64,000 nucleotides of DNA from Nocardioides potassii (lineage in GTDB: Bacteria; Actinomycetota; Actinomycetes; Propionibacteriales; Nocardioidaceae), in the NCBI RefSeq assembly GCF_021648885.1, contig NZ_JAKJHZ010000003.1, positions 62,001 to 126,000 on the forward strand, read 5' to 3'. This document shows, one piece after another, positions 42,994 through 54,451 of this stretch. The position numbers were made by a program, and so were the translations under genes. The notes beneath the pieces are model-generated. The model had not been told where the DNA came from and did no database searches. It saw only the letters and a list, made by a program, of their open reading frames with translations. Positions within the stretch are counted from its first letter, which is position 1. Each line of letters starts with the position of its first letter.

Positions 42994-43215
42994 TCAGCCC
43001 TTGCGCGGGCCGAAGAGCCGGATGCCGGCGCGCCGGGGCTGCGGGATCGCCGGAGCAGGCCACCAGGCCACCTCCGGGTAGCCGCTGCGGTTGAAGCCCT
43101 CGCGGTAGACGAAGTTGTCCCCGCACGAGCAGACCCAGCGATCACCGACCTCGTGGCCGGTCGCGGTGGGAGCCTCGTCGGTCTTCAGACAGACGTGGAT
43201 GAACGTGGACTCCAT
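42994..43215 (-). CDS. Small hypothetical protein with Cys pair
   Basis: 73 aa. N-terminal IHVCLKTDEAPTATGHEVGD and WVCSCGDNFVYREGFN contain three Cys that could bind a metal together with His. The C-terminus is Pro-rich and basic (RRAGIRLFGPRKG). No family known to me. Codon use is typical for the backbone and a terminator follows, so I accept it as real. Confidence 0.6.
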   Translation of the reverse strand: MESTFIHVCLKTDEAPTATGHEVGDRWVCSCGDNFVYREGFNRSGYPEVAWWPAPAIPQPRRAGIRLFGPRKG

Positions 43216-43399
43216 GGCGCACCCTCCCTGGCGACATGCTCCGGGCTCACCGGGGCGTGTCTATCGTCCGTCGCCGTGGAGGACGCCACCATGGAGATGC
43301 GCGAACTCCGAGGCTTCTTGACCGATTCTGCGATCGTTCACCCGTTTTCGGTAGCCCCGGTCTGGCCCGGCGGGCTCCGTTCGTGACGGACCGCGGCCG

Positions 43400-44974
43400 T
43401 CAGATCCAGCGTTGGAACCAGACGCGGGCGTCCCACTCGGACTTGGTGAGGAGCACGTCGGTCCAGATCGGCCAGAACCACGCGAAGGCGACCAGGGCCA
43501 GCACGGTGTAGCTGCCGGCCACGACGACGCCGAACGTCCGTCGTGGGGTCGGGACGTCCGACGTGCCGATCAGGTGGCCCATCGCGAGCACCACCGACAG
43601 CACCAGGAACGGCAGGCTGGTGATGGCGTAGAAGAAGAAGATGGGCCGGTCGTCGAAGGCGAACCACGGGAGCCACGTGGTGGCAAGCCCGAGCACGGCG
43701 ACGCCGTGGCGCCAGTCGCGCGCGCCGATCCACAGGAGCAGCGAGGCGACCATCGCCAGGCAGCCGCCCCACCAGATCACCGGGTTGCCGAGCAGCAGGA
43801 CCTGCCGGATGCACGTCGAGCCGGTGGGGGCGTCGCACCCCTGCGCCCCGGGCTGGATGTCGGTCTGGGCGTCGACGCCCACCGGGCGGCCCATGACCAG
43901 CCACGTCGAGGGCTTGCTGGCGTAGATGTGGGTGGAGTCGTTGAGGAAGTGGCTGTGGAACGTGTACACGTCCTGGTGGTACGACCACAGCGAGCGCAGC
44001 GACTGGGTGACCTCGCCGAGACCGTGGGCGTCGGGCTCCGTCGCGGTCGGCCACTGCGTGCCGCCGCCGTAGGTCGTGTACTGCGTGTTGCTGAAGGCCT
44101 GCTCGTAGGCGTCGGCGTGCATCAGCCACCCGGTCCAGGTGGCGAGGTAGGTCACCAGGCCGACGCCGACGAGGGCCACGAACGCGGGCAGGCCGTCGAG
44201 CACCACCGAGCGCAGCAGCGGACGTCGTTCGCCGAAGGCCCGCCGCGCCCCGGCGCTCCACAGCCAGGCGAGGAGGCCGAAGACGGCCAGCGTGTAGACC
44301 GCCGACCACTTGGTGCCGCAGGCGAGGCCGAAGGCGACGCCGCCGGCGAGCAGCCAGGGTCGCCAGGACAGGCGGGTACGACGTCCTGCCACCAGCCGGT
44401 CGCGCAGCCACTGGCGGTCGGCCACCACGCAGTGCACGCCGAGGAGGGTGAAGAACGCCACGAAGATGTCGAGCAGGGCCAGCCGCGACAGCACGAGCTC
44501 GAGGCCGTCGATCGACAGCAGCAGCCCGGCGACGAGGCCGAGCACGGTCGACCCGGTGACGCGGCGGACGAACCGGCACATGAGCAGCACCATCAGCGAC
44601 CCGACGACGGCCGAGGCCATCCGCCAGCCGGTCGGGTCCATGCCGAAGACCTTGATCCCGGCGGCGATCAGCCACTTGCCGACCTCGGGGTGGACGATCA
44701 TCGACGGGCCGTCGGTCCAGAGCCCCGTGACGTTGCCGTTGAGGATCGTCTTGTCGGCGTCCTCGACGTAGCCGCGGACGTAGCCGAAGTTGAGCAGCGA
44801 CCAGGCGTCCTTGGCGTAGTAGGTCTCGTCGAACGAGAACTGGTGCGGGGTGCCGAGGTTCCACCGCCGCAGGAAGAACGCCAGGCTCGCCAGGCAGATC
44901 GCGCCGACCCAGCCCGCGAGCCGGTCCTCCGACCGCCAGCGCGGGGTGTTGCGCTCCGCGGCGGTGGGGATCAC
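43400..44974 (-). CDS. pmt: Protein O-mannosyltransferase (GT39)
   Basis: 524 aa polytopic membrane enzyme with about eleven helices. The first extracytoplasmic loop has the catalytic DE pair in HQFSFDETYYAKDAWSLLNF, followed by HPEVGKWLIAAGIKVFG, as in mycobacterial Pmt and eukaryotic PMTs. It transfers mannose from polyprenyl-phosphomannose to Ser/Thr of Sec-exported proteins. Its place next to rsmI is conserved. The divergent neighbour encodes a secreted protein with a Thr/Pro-rich stretch, a plausible substrate. Confidence 0.94.
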   Translation of the reverse strand: MIPTAAERNTPRWRSEDRLAGWVGAICLASLAFFLRRWNLGTPHQFSFDETYYAKDAWSLLNFGYVRGYVEDADKTILNGNVTGLWTDGPSMIVHPEVGKWLIAAGIKVFGMDPTGWRMASAVVGSLMVLLMCRFVRRVTGSTVLGLVAGLLLSIDGLELVLSRLALLDIFVAFFTLLGVHCVVADRQWLRDRLVAGRRTRLSWRPWLLAGGVAFGLACGTKWSAVYTLAVFGLLAWLWSAGARRAFGERRPLLRSVVLDGLPAFVALVGVGLVTYLATWTGWLMHADAYEQAFSNTQYTTYGGGTQWPTATEPDAHGLGEVTQSLRSLWSYHQDVYTFHSHFLNDSTHIYASKPSTWLVMGRPVGVDAQTDIQPGAQGCDAPTGSTCIRQVLLLGNPVIWWGGCLAMVASLLLWIGARDWRHGVAVLGLATTWLPWFAFDDRPIFFFYAITSLPFLVLSVVLAMGHLIGTSDVPTPRRTFGVVVAGSYTVLALVAFAWFWPIWTDVLLTKSEWDARVWFQRWI

Positions 44975-45086
44975 GCCGGAACTCTAACCAGAGGCCGGAC
45001 ACGCCCTTGACGTGGCGCGCGTCACGGCAAAGACTCGCTGCGCCGAGCAGGAGCGCGAACCACGTTGTCCATCCGAGAGGTTCGCC

Positions 45087-46883
45087 ATGCCCCGCCCGTC
45101 GAGGCCCACCCGTCTCCTGCCCGTGCTGCTGCACCCGCTCCGTGCCGCCCTTGCCCTGGCCCTGCTCGCTGCGACGTTGACCGTCGCCGCTGTGGCCGCC
45201 ACGTCCACCGCCACCTCGAGCGCGGCCGAGCCGCCACGCACGTGGGTGGTGGACGCGGTCGACGACAGCTCGGGCAACCGCTGGGACTCCGTCGACACCG
45301 GCGGCCCCGTGCTGACGATCCGGGTCGGCGACACCGTCGAGTGGCAGTTCGACCGCGCCACGATGGGCCACGACCTCACCTCGATGGCGCCCGCGGGTGC
45401 CGGCGAGACGGCCTGGCCCACCGCGCTGCAGGAGTACCGCGACCCCAACGGTGCGCCGGTGACCTACACGTTCACCCAGCCCGGCACCTACCGCTACCAG
45501 TGCTCCCTCCACGCACCGTCGATGACCGGCACGATCGTGGTCCTGCCGGCCGACGGGACCAACCAGTCGCCCACCGCCGCCCCCGTCGTCGACCCGCTCA
45601 CCGGGCCCGCCCCCCACGTCGTGCACGCCACGGCCAACGCCACGGACCCCGACGGTGACGACACCGACGTCTCGTGGGACTTCGGGACGGGCAAGGCCCC
45701 GTCGTACACCGACCACGCGATGTTCGAGTACACGACCCCCGGGACGTACGTCGTCCGGCTGCGGGTGAGCGACGGGAAGGGCGGGCTGTACGCGCAGGAC
45801 TTCCAGGTCGTGGTCACCGACGGTGGTGACCCCGGCACCGATCCCGCGACGGACGACGCCCTCCCGACGATCGACGCGCTCGCGGCGCCGGCCCAGGGCA
45901 CCGCTCCGGCGGCGGTCGCGTTCTCGACCGAGGTGACCACCCGCGGTGTGCTCGACGCCTACTCCGTGGGTGTCGACGCCTACCCCGACCTCGCCGGCGA
46001 GGTGGAGATGGTGCGCAGCCGCGGTCGCACCACCACGACCCTGAGCGTCACCGGGACGAAGCCGTCGACCGCGCACAACGCCGTCCACGTGCACGAGCAG
46101 GCGTGCGACGACTCGCTCGGCGGCGCGCACTTCCGCTTCGACACCACGCAGCCCTTCGCCGAGCCCAACGAGATCTGGCCCCTCTTCACCTCGGACGCGG
46201 CCGGCGCCAGCGGCCCCGTCGAGGTGGTGAAGCCGATGCGCGCCGGCCCGAAGGCCGTCTCGGTGGTCGTGCACGACCCCGACAACTCGGCCCGCCGGAT
46301 CGGGTGCGCCGACCTGTCGCCGAGCACGGCGGACCTGGCCTACGCGTGGAGCTTCGGGGACGGCACCACGGGCACCGGTGCCGACCCCGACCACACCTAT
46401 GCCGCTCCCGGCACCTACACCGCGACCGTCACCGTGACCCGGACGACGGGCGAGCACGCCGGGCACCTGTCGGTCAGCGACAGCGTGCAGGTGGTGGTGG
46501 CGGGCACCACGACGCCGACGATCGCGCCCACGCCCACCATTCCGCCGCCGACCACCACGCCGACCCCGACCCCGCCGACCCCGACCGCCGACGCGACGCC
46601 CCCGCGGATCACGAAGGTCGGGCCGGTCCGCACGGTCCGCTCCGCCCGCCCGGTGATCAAGGCCCGGGTGCGCGACGCCGGGTCCGACGTGCGCAGGAAG
46701 GCCATCGTGCTGCGCGTGGACGGCCGCAAGGTGACGGGCACGTCCTACGACCGCGAGCGTGGGCTGCTGCGCTGGCGACCCGCCACGGCCCTGGCGCGCG
46801 GCACGCACGTCGTACGGCTGGTGGCAACCGACACCTCCGGCAACCGGTCCTCGAAGAGGTGGACCTTCACGGTCGTCAGGTAG
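45087..46883 (+). CDS. Secreted cupredoxin-PKD domain protein
   Basis: 598 aa. Signal peptide (LRAALALALLAATLTVAAVA). Residues about 50-150 form a plastocyanin-like domain with a full type-1 copper ligand set: His in MGHDLTSM and Cys, His, Met in YQCSLHAPSM. Two PKD domains follow (DVSWDFGTGKAPSYTDHAMF and YAWSFGDGTTGTGADPDHTY) separated by a segment of unknown fold. Then a Thr/Pro linker (about 470-500) and an Ig-like end. ATG 45087 with GAGAGG six bases upstream; the frame is open further up. Divergent from pmt. Probably an extracellular copper-binding or redox protein and a possible target of O-mannosylation. Confidence 0.82.
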   Translation: MPRPSRPTRLLPVLLHPLRAALALALLAATLTVAAVAATSTATSSAAEPPRTWVVDAVDDSSGNRWDSVDTGGPVLTIRVGDTVEWQFDRATMGHDLTSMAPAGAGETAWPTALQEYRDPNGAPVTYTFTQPGTYRYQCSLHAPSMTGTIVVLPADGTNQSPTAAPVVDPLTGPAPHVVHATANATDPDGDDTDVSWDFGTGKAPSYTDHAMFEYTTPGTYVVRLRVSDGKGGLYAQDFQVVVTDGGDPGTDPATDDALPTIDALAAPAQGTAPAAVAFSTEVTTRGVLDAYSVGVDAYPDLAGEVEMVRSRGRTTTTLSVTGTKPSTAHNAVHVHEQACDDSLGGAHFRFDTTQPFAEPNEIWPLFTSDAAGASGPVEVVKPMRAGPKAVSVVVHDPDNSARRIGCADLSPSTADLAYAWSFGDGTTGTGADPDHTYAAPGTYTATVTVTRTTGEHAGHLSVSDSVQVVVAGTTTPTIAPTPTIPPPTTTPTPTPPTPTADATPPRITKVGPVRTVRSARPVIKARVRDAGSDVRRKAIVLRVDGRKVTGTSYDRERGLLRWRPATALARGTHVVRLVATDTSGNRSSKRWTFTVVR

Positions 46884-46894
46884 CCGGCCCCCGT

Positions 46895-46944
46895 TGGTCG
46901 AGCAGCCCGCAACCGGGTGGGGTCCTCGCTCGGCTGCTCGACCA
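46895..46944. repeat. REP-like inverted repeat
   Basis: TGGTCGAGCAGCC (46895-46907) pairs perfectly with GGCTGCTCGACCA (46932-46944), enclosing 24 bp. It lies just past the stop of the cupredoxin-PKD gene and shares TGGTCGAG with the repeats inside rsmA. It could serve as a terminator. Confidence 0.75.
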
Positions 46945-46966
46945 GCGATGCTGACATGATCGGGTC

Positions 46967-47783
46967 ATGGCTGGCGTCCTGGTCCTCGCGGGCACCCCGA
47001 TCGGGCAGGCGGGCGACGCGCCGCCGAGGCTCGCGGCGGAGCTGTCGGGCGCCGACGTGGTCGCCGCCGAGGACACCCGCCGGCTCAAGCGGCTCTGCGC
47101 CGACGTCGGCATCACGCTGTCGGGTCGGGTCGTCTCCTACTTCGAGGGCAACGAGCAGGCGCGGACGCCGGTGCTGCTGGAGGCGCTGCTGGCCGGCGAG
47201 CGGGTGGTGCTCGTGACCGACGCCGGGATGCCCAGCGTCTCGGACCCCGGCTACCGGCTGGTGGCCGCGGCCGTCGAGCACGACGTGCGCGTCACCGCCG
47301 TCCCCGGACCGAGCGCGGTCCTCACGGCGCTCGCCGTCAGCGGGCTCCCGGTCGACCGGTTCTGCTTCGAGGGCTTCCTGCCCCGCAAGGCCGGTGAGCG
47401 CGGCCGACGCCTCGCCGCGCTCTCGACGGAGGAGCGGACGATGGTCTTCTTCGAGGCGCCCCACCGCACCGAGGCCGCCCTCGCCGCGATGGCCGAGGCG
47501 CTGGGCGACGACCGCCCCGCCGCCGTCTGCCGGGAGCTGACCAAGACCCACGAGGAGGTACGCCGCGGCCCGCTGGCCGAGCTCGTCGCGTGGGCCGCGG
47601 ACGGCGTACGCGGTGAGGTGACGATCGTCGTCGAGGGGTCGAGCGGCGGCCCCGCGGTCGACACCGACCCCGGCTCGCTGCGCGCTGCCGTTGCCGACCT
47701 GGAGGCCTCGGGGTCGACCCGCAAGGAGGCGATCGCGGAGGTGGCGAAGCGGGCCGGGCTGCCCAAGCGGGAGGTGTACGACG

Positions 47784-47797
<14 letters not shown>
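46967..47797 (+). CDS. rsmI: 16S rRNA (cytidine-1402-2'-O)-methyltransferase RsmI
   Basis: 276 aa. Typical RsmI motifs: VLVLAGTPIGQAGDAPPRLA, AEDTRRLKRLCADVGI, VTDAGMPSVSDPGYRLV, and TAVPGPSAVLTALAVSGLP. It methylates the ribose of C1402 in the ribosomal P site using S-adenosylmethionine. The C-terminal helical extension is present. TatD begins within its last codons. Confidence 0.96.
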
Positions 47798-50092
<2,295 letters not shown>

Positions 50093-50104
50093 TCGCCGTA
50101 CCCC

Positions 50105-50178
50105 CTGTAACGCCGGGTTAGCGGCTCTACCCCCTACGTTGCTCCGGGGTGGGTACAGCACCTGACCCGGCGTTACAG
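50105..50178. terminator. Long inverted repeat between rpfB and rsmA
   Basis: CTGTAACGCCGGGTTAG (50105-50121) pairs with CTGACCCGGCGTTACAG (50162-50178), one G-U position, with a further small stem (TACCCC/GGGGTG) inside. Likely rpfB terminator; the right arm ends 8 bp before the rsmA -10 element, so an effect on rsmA transcription is possible. Confidence 0.7.
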
Positions 50179-50185
50179 CGATGAC

Positions 50186-50191
50186 TAGGCT
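50186..50191 (+). promoter_or_regulatory. -10 element of a leaderless rsmA promoter
   Basis: TAGGCT, 7 nt before ATG 50199. The ATG at 50181 precedes this element, so 50199 is the likelier start. Confidence 0.5.
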
Positions 50192-50198
50192 GACGCCC

Positions 50199-51194
50199 AT
50201 GACCACCACCCCGGCCGGCCCGAGGCTCCTCGGGCCGGCCGAGGTGCGTTCGCTGGCGGCCGGGCTGGACCTCCGCCCGACCAAGCAGCGCGGGCAGAAC
50301 TTCGTGATCGACGCCAACACCGTGCGCCGGATTGTGCGCGAGTCCGGCGTCACCGGCGCCGACGTCGTCGTCGAGGTCGGTCCCGGACTCGGCTCGCTGA
50401 CCCTCGCGCTGCTCGAGGTGGCGCGGCGCGTCATCGCGATCGAGGTCGACCCGCTCCTCGCGGAGCGGCTGCCGGCCACGATCGCGGAGTACGCCCCCGC
50501 GCAGGTGGACGCGTTCGAGGTCGTGCTCGCCGACGCGATGCGCGTCGAGGAGCTGCCCGGCCCCGCGCCCACGGCCCTCGTGGCCAACCTCCCCTACAAC
50601 GTCTCGGTGCCCGTGCTCATCCACCTGCTCACGCTCCTGCCCTCGCTCGAGCGCGGGCTGGTCATGGTGCAGGCCGAGGTGGCCGACCGGCTCGCCGCCG
50701 GCCCGGGGTCGAAGACCTACGGCGTGCCGAGCGTGAAGGCGGCATGGTTCGCGGACGTACGACGCGCGGGGGCGATCGGGCGCAACGTGTTCTGGCCGGC
50801 CCCCAACGTCGACTCCGGGCTGGTCGCCTGGACCCGACGCGAGCCGCCGGTCACCACCGCGACCCGGCAGCAGGTCTTCGCCGTCGTCGACGCCGCGTTC
50901 GCCCAGCGCCGCAAGCAGGTCCGCGCCGCGCTGCGCGGGCTCGCCGGCTCGGCAGAGGTCGCCACCGCCGCCCTCGAGTCCGCCGGCGTCGACCCCACCG
51001 CCCGCGGTGAGGTGCTCACGGTCGAGGACTTCGCGCGCATCGCCGAGGGCCTGGCGGCGCACGGCTCGGCGCTGGTCGAGGAGGGCGCGCAGCGCCCGTC
51101 ACTACCGCTGGTCGAGGAGGGCGCGCAGCGCCCGTCGCTCCCGCTGGTCGAGGAGGGCGCGCAGCGCCCGTCACGAGACCAAGGGCCAGTGTGA
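50199..51194 (+). CDS. rsmA: 16S rRNA (adenine-1518/1519-N6)-dimethyltransferase RsmA (KsgA)
   Basis: 331 aa. SAM-binding motif [29 protein letters not shown], catalytic [13 protein letters not shown], and the C-terminal DNA/RNA-recognition helices ([20 protein letters not shown]). It dimethylates two adenines in helix 45 of 16S rRNA late in small-subunit assembly. After the normal end ([13 protein letters not shown]) the protein carries three copies of [10 protein letters not shown] encoded by 36-bp DNA repeats, an extension of about 40 residues not found in the family. The stop overlaps the ispE start (GTGA). Confidence 0.95.
   Translation: MTTTPAGPRLLGPAEVRSLAAGLDLRPTKQRGQNFVIDANTVRRIVRESGVTGADVVVEVGPGLGSLTLALLEVARRVIAIEVDPLLAERLPATIAEYAPAQVDAFEVVLADAMRVEELPGPAPTALVANLPYNVSVPVLIHLLTLLPSLERGLVMVQAEVADRLAAGPGSKTYGVPSVKAAWFADVRRAGAIGRNVFWPAPNVDSGLVAWTRREPPVTTATRQQVFAVVDAAFAQRRKQVRAALRGLAGSAEVATAALESAGVDPTARGEVLTVEDFARIAEGLAAHGSALVEEGAQRPSLPLVEEGAQRPSLPLVEEGAQRPSRDQGPV
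51071..51181. repeat. Three 36-bp tandem repeats inside rsmA
   Basis: Units start at 51071, 51107 and 51143, each beginning GCTGGTCGAGGAGGGCGCGC. The last unit ends ACGAGACCA, completing an imperfect palindrome. They belong to the TGGTCGAG repeat family and form the end of the coding sequence. Confidence 0.92.
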
Positions 51195-52090
51195 GCATCA
51201 CCGTCCGCGCGGCCGCCAAGATCAACCTGCACCTCGGTGTCGGCCGGGCCCGCGACGACGGCTTCCACCCGCTCGACACCGTCTACCAGGCGATCGGGAT
51301 CCACGACGACCTGTCGCTGGCTGACGCCGGCGACCTCACCCTGACGACCCTCGTCGCCGACCACATCGACCCCGCCGTCGTACCCGACGGGTCCGACAAC
51401 ATCGTCCTCCGCGCGGCCCGGCTCCTCGCGGAGCGGTCGGGCAGGAAGCCCACCGGCGCCTTCGAGGTCCGCAAGGACATCCCGGTCGCGGGCGGGATGG
51501 CGGGCGGCTCGGCCGACGCGGCGGCGGCCCTCGTCGCCTGCGACCGCCTCTGGGGTCTCGGCACCCCGGACGACGACCTGCTGGCGATGGCCGCGGAGCT
51601 GGGCAGCGACATCCCGTTCTCCCTCGTGGGCGGTACGGCGCGCGGCGTGGGCCGCGGCGAGCTCGTGACCCCCGTCGACGACCGCGGCGCGTGGTGGTGG
51701 GTCGCCGTACCGGCGCCCGTCGGCCTGTCGACGCCGGTGGTCTACCGCCACTTCGACACGATGCGACCGGACGCCCCGGAGGTGCCCGCCCCGGCGGACG
51801 CGCTGCTGGCGGCACTGGCGTCGGGCGAGCCCGTACGACTGGCGCGGGCGCTGCACAACGACCTGCAGGAGCCGGCGATCGACCTGCGCCCCGAGCTGGG
51901 CGAGCTGATCGCGCTGGGCGAGGCCGAGGGTGCGCTCCGCGGGATCGTCAGCGGGTCGGGGCCGACGGTCGTCTTCCTCTGTGACTCCGCCGAGGGTGCG
52001 CGCGAGACCGCTGCGAGCCTGGCGGGCGCCGGTCACGAGGTCGTGCTGACCGCCACCGGCCCGGTCGCCGGGGCCCACGTCGTCGCCTGA
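51191..52090 (+). CDS. ispE: 4-diphosphocytidyl-2-C-methyl-D-erythritol kinase IspE
   Basis: 299 aa GHMP kinase of the non-mevalonate isoprenoid pathway. N-terminal [20 protein letters not shown] with the catalytic Lys and HPLDT, ATP loop [20 protein letters not shown], and C-terminal [15 protein letters not shown]. It supplies precursors for the polyprenyl carriers used by Pmt and the LCP enzymes. Coupled to rsmA as in most actinobacteria. GTG start. Confidence 0.96.
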   Translation: MSITVRAAAKINLHLGVGRARDDGFHPLDTVYQAIGIHDDLSLADAGDLTLTTLVADHIDPAVVPDGSDNIVLRAARLLAERSGRKPTGAFEVRKDIPVAGGMAGGSADAAAALVACDRLWGLGTPDDDLLAMAAELGSDIPFSLVGGTARGVGRGELVTPVDDRGAWWWVAVPAPVGLSTPVVYRHFDTMRPDAPEVPAPADALLAALASGEPVRLARALHNDLQEPAIDLRPELGELIALGEAEGALRGIVSGSGPTVVFLCDSAEGARETAASLAGAGHEVVLTATGPVAGAHVVA

Positions 52091-52178
52091 TCCGCGGCTT
52101 CCCGCGTCCTCTCCCGGGCGGGGTGATCACCCGCTAGGGTGTGCGCGACGTCGCGCTGATTGACCGGGGGAGAGCATC

Positions 52179-52676
52179 GTGACCGTGTTCCTGCTGCTCG
52201 GCGCGCTCGGGGTGGTGCTGCTGGTGGTGGCGCTCGTGCTCGGCGACGTGCTCGACGGCGCCTTCGAGGGACTCAGCGCCGGGTTCTTCTCGACCGAGGC
52301 GCTCGCGGGCTTCCTCGGCGCCCTCGGCTTCGGCGGCGCCATCGCGCTGTCGGCCACCGGGTCCACGACCCTCGCCGTCGTCATCGGCCTGGTGCTCGGG
52401 GTGCTGCTGGGTGCCGCGGCCGCCAAGGCGTCGGCGTACCTCCATGGCTCGGGGGAGACCGACACCGTCCGCACCTCCGACATGCTCGAGAAGATCGCCA
52501 CCGTCGTCAGCGCGATCCCCGCCGACGGCTTCGGCGTCGTCTCGGTCAGCGTCGGTGGGCACCTCACCCGGCTCAACGCCCGCTCGAGCGTCCCGGTCGA
52601 GGCCGGCACCCAGGTGAGCGTCACCTCGGTCATCTCGCCGACCGCCGTCCACGTCGAGCCGCTCTTCCTGCCCTGA
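52179..52676 (+). CDS. NfeD-like membrane protein
   Basis: 165 aa. Two to four hydrophobic segments in the first 90 residues (LLGALGVVLLVVALVLGDVL and LGALGFGGAIALSATG), then a soluble beta-barrel-like OB segment (GFGVVSVSVGGHLTRLNARS) typical of NfeD1b proteins. Those partner with flotillins in membrane organisation. GTG 52179 with GGGGGAGAG upstream, and the flotillin gene follows 47 bp later. Confidence 0.78.
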   Translation: MTVFLLLGALGVVLLVVALVLGDVLDGAFEGLSAGFFSTEALAGFLGALGFGGAIALSATGSTTLAVVIGLVLGVLLGAAAAKASAYLHGSGETDTVRTSDMLEKIATVVSAIPADGFGVVSVSVGGHLTRLNARSSVPVEAGTQVSVTSVISPTAVHVEPLFLP

Positions 52677-52723
52677 CCAGCCCTGACCCGTCCGTCGTAC
52701 GCCACTCGCTAGGAGCCCCACCC

Positions 52724-54265
52724 ATGTTCGGTCTGTCCGCCGTCGTCACCGCTGTGATCGGCCTCGTCGTCCTCCTGGTGCTCCTCGCGCTGCTGGTCGT
52801 CACCCGCTACAAGGTGGCCGGCCCCAACGAGTCGTTCATCATCACCGGGCGCAAGGGCAAGGGCGAGGTGCGCAACCCGGAGACCGGGGAGATCTCCACC
52901 GACCTGTCCGGCCAGAAGGTCGTCATGGGCGGCGGCGTGTTCGTCATCCCGTTCGTCCAGCGCCTCGCCATCCTCGACCTCTCCTCGCGCCGGATCTCGG
53001 TGCAGATCCGCGGTGCGGTGTCGGGCCAGGGCATCAAGCTCAACCTCGACGGCGTCGCGATCGTCAAGGTCGGCGGCAACGAGGACTCGATCCGCGCCGC
53101 GGGCCAGCGCTTCCTGAGCCAGCAGGCCGAGATCGAGACCTTCACCCAGGAGGTCCTCGCCGGTGCGCTCCGCTCGATCGTCGGCTCGATGTCGGTCGAG
53201 CAGATCATCCGCGACCGCGCCGCCTTCGCGCAGCGGGTGGCCGAGGAGTCGGAGTCGTCGCTGACGGGCCAGGGCCTGGTGCTCGACACCTTCCAGATCC
53301 AGGACATCACCGACGACGGGTCCTACCTCGCCGACCTCGGTCGTCCCGAGGCGGCCAAGCTCAACCAGCTCGCGTCGATCGCCGAGGCGAACGCCCGGCA
53401 GGCCGCCGAGCAGGCCCGCATCGCCGCGGAGCAGGAGATCGCGGTCACCCAGCGCGCGCTCGCGCTCAAGAACGCCGAGATCAAGGCCGAGACCGACGCC
53501 GCCAACGCCCAGGCCTCCGCCGCCGGTCCGCTCGCGCAGGCCGACCGCGACCAGGCGATCCTGCTCGAGCAGGAGAAGGTCGCCGTGCGGCAGGCCGCGC
53601 TCAAGGAGCGCGAGCTCGACACCGAGGTCCGCAAGCCCGCCGACGCCGAGCGCTACCGCGTCGAGACCGAGGCACAGGGTCGCCGCAACTCGCAGATCCT
53701 CGAGGCCGAGGCCAAGAAGGCCGCCTCGATCGCCGCCGCCGAGGCCGACGCCGAGAAGGCGCGACTGACCGGTGAGGGCGAGAAGTCCCGCCGTTCGGCG
53801 CTCGCCGAGGCCGAGGCCATCGAGGGCGCCAAGCGCGGCGAGGCCGAGAAGGCGCGCCGCGTCGCGGAGGCGGACGCCGTACGCGCCGAGGGTGAGGCCC
53901 AGGCCGCCGCCATCCTCGCGGCCGGCCAGGCCGAGGCCGAGGCGATGGACAAGAAGGCCGAGGCGTTCGCGGGCTACAACGAGGCCGCCGTGCTGCAGAT
54001 GCTCGTCGAGGTGCTGCCGAAGGTGGCCGCCGAGCTGGCCCGCCCGATGACCGGCATCGACAAGCTCACCGTGATCTCGGCCGACGGCGCCGGCGAGCTG
54101 CCGCGCCAGGTCAGCAACAACCTCGTCCAGACCATGGAGCTGCTCAAGACGACCACGGGCCTCGACATCGAGTCGCTGATCCAGAAGTACGCCACCACCA
54201 CCGGAGCCCCGGCCGCGGTGGAGGCCGCCCCGGCGTCGGCTCCTGCCGAGGACGACAAGGCCTGA
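52724..54265 (+). CDS. Flotillin-like SPFH protein
   Basis: 513 aa. N-terminal membrane helix (VIGLVVLLVLLALLVVTRYK), SPFH/band-7 domain (about 30-210) with ESFIITGRKGKGE and DTFQIQDITDDGSYLADLGR, then a long Ala/Glu-rich coiled coil (220-420) and a C-terminal flotillin end (LQMLVEVLPKVAAELARPMT). Flotillins form oligomers that organise membrane microdomains. ATG 52724 with AGGAG at 52711. Operonic with the NfeD-like gene. A strong hairpin follows the stop. Confidence 0.92.
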   Translation: MFGLSAVVTAVIGLVVLLVLLALLVVTRYKVAGPNESFIITGRKGKGEVRNPETGEISTDLSGQKVVMGGGVFVIPFVQRLAILDLSSRRISVQIRGAVSGQGIKLNLDGVAIVKVGGNEDSIRAAGQRFLSQQAEIETFTQEVLAGALRSIVGSMSVEQIIRDRAAFAQRVAEESESSLTGQGLVLDTFQIQDITDDGSYLADLGRPEAAKLNQLASIAEANARQAAEQARIAAEQEIAVTQRALALKNAEIKAETDAANAQASAAGPLAQADRDQAILLEQEKVAVRQAALKERELDTEVRKPADAERYRVETEAQGRRNSQILEAEAKKAASIAAAEADAEKARLTGEGEKSRRSALAEAEAIEGAKRGEAEKARRVAEADAVRAEGEAQAAAILAAGQAEAEAMDKKAEAFAGYNEAAVLQMLVEVLPKVAAELARPMTGIDKLTVISADGAGELPRQVSNNLVQTMELLKTTTGLDIESLIQKYATTTGAPAAVEAAPASAPAEDDKA

Positions 54266-54279
54266 TCTCCTGTCGAGCG

Positions 54280-54323
54280 GTGGTCCAGCCACATTCTGCA
54301 ACCGGCGAATGTGGCTCGACCAC
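54280..54323 (+). terminator. Hairpin after the flotillin gene
   Basis: GTGGTCCAGCCACATTC (54280-54296) pairs with GAATGTGGCTCGACCAC (54307-54323), 17-bp arms with one mismatch and a 10-nt loop, 15 bp after the stop. Confidence 0.85.
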
Positions 54324-54451
54324 CTCTCACCCACGCGAGCGGTGCGTGAGGAGGATTCCGGGGCGTCCGGATCCCCCTCACTCACCGCCCCGCCCCCAGG
54401 CGTACGCCGATCCGCCCGCGCCAGGGGTCGCCTGAGAGGATCGACCCCGAC

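Noticed and set aside
43338..46808. 1156-residue minus-strand open frame across pmt and the cupredoxin gene
   Set aside because: Shadow frame; the real genes have motifs, signal peptides and ribosome-binding sites.
51071..51181. CRISPR-like 36-bp repeats
   Set aside because: The units are tandem with no spacers and are translated as the end of RsmA.
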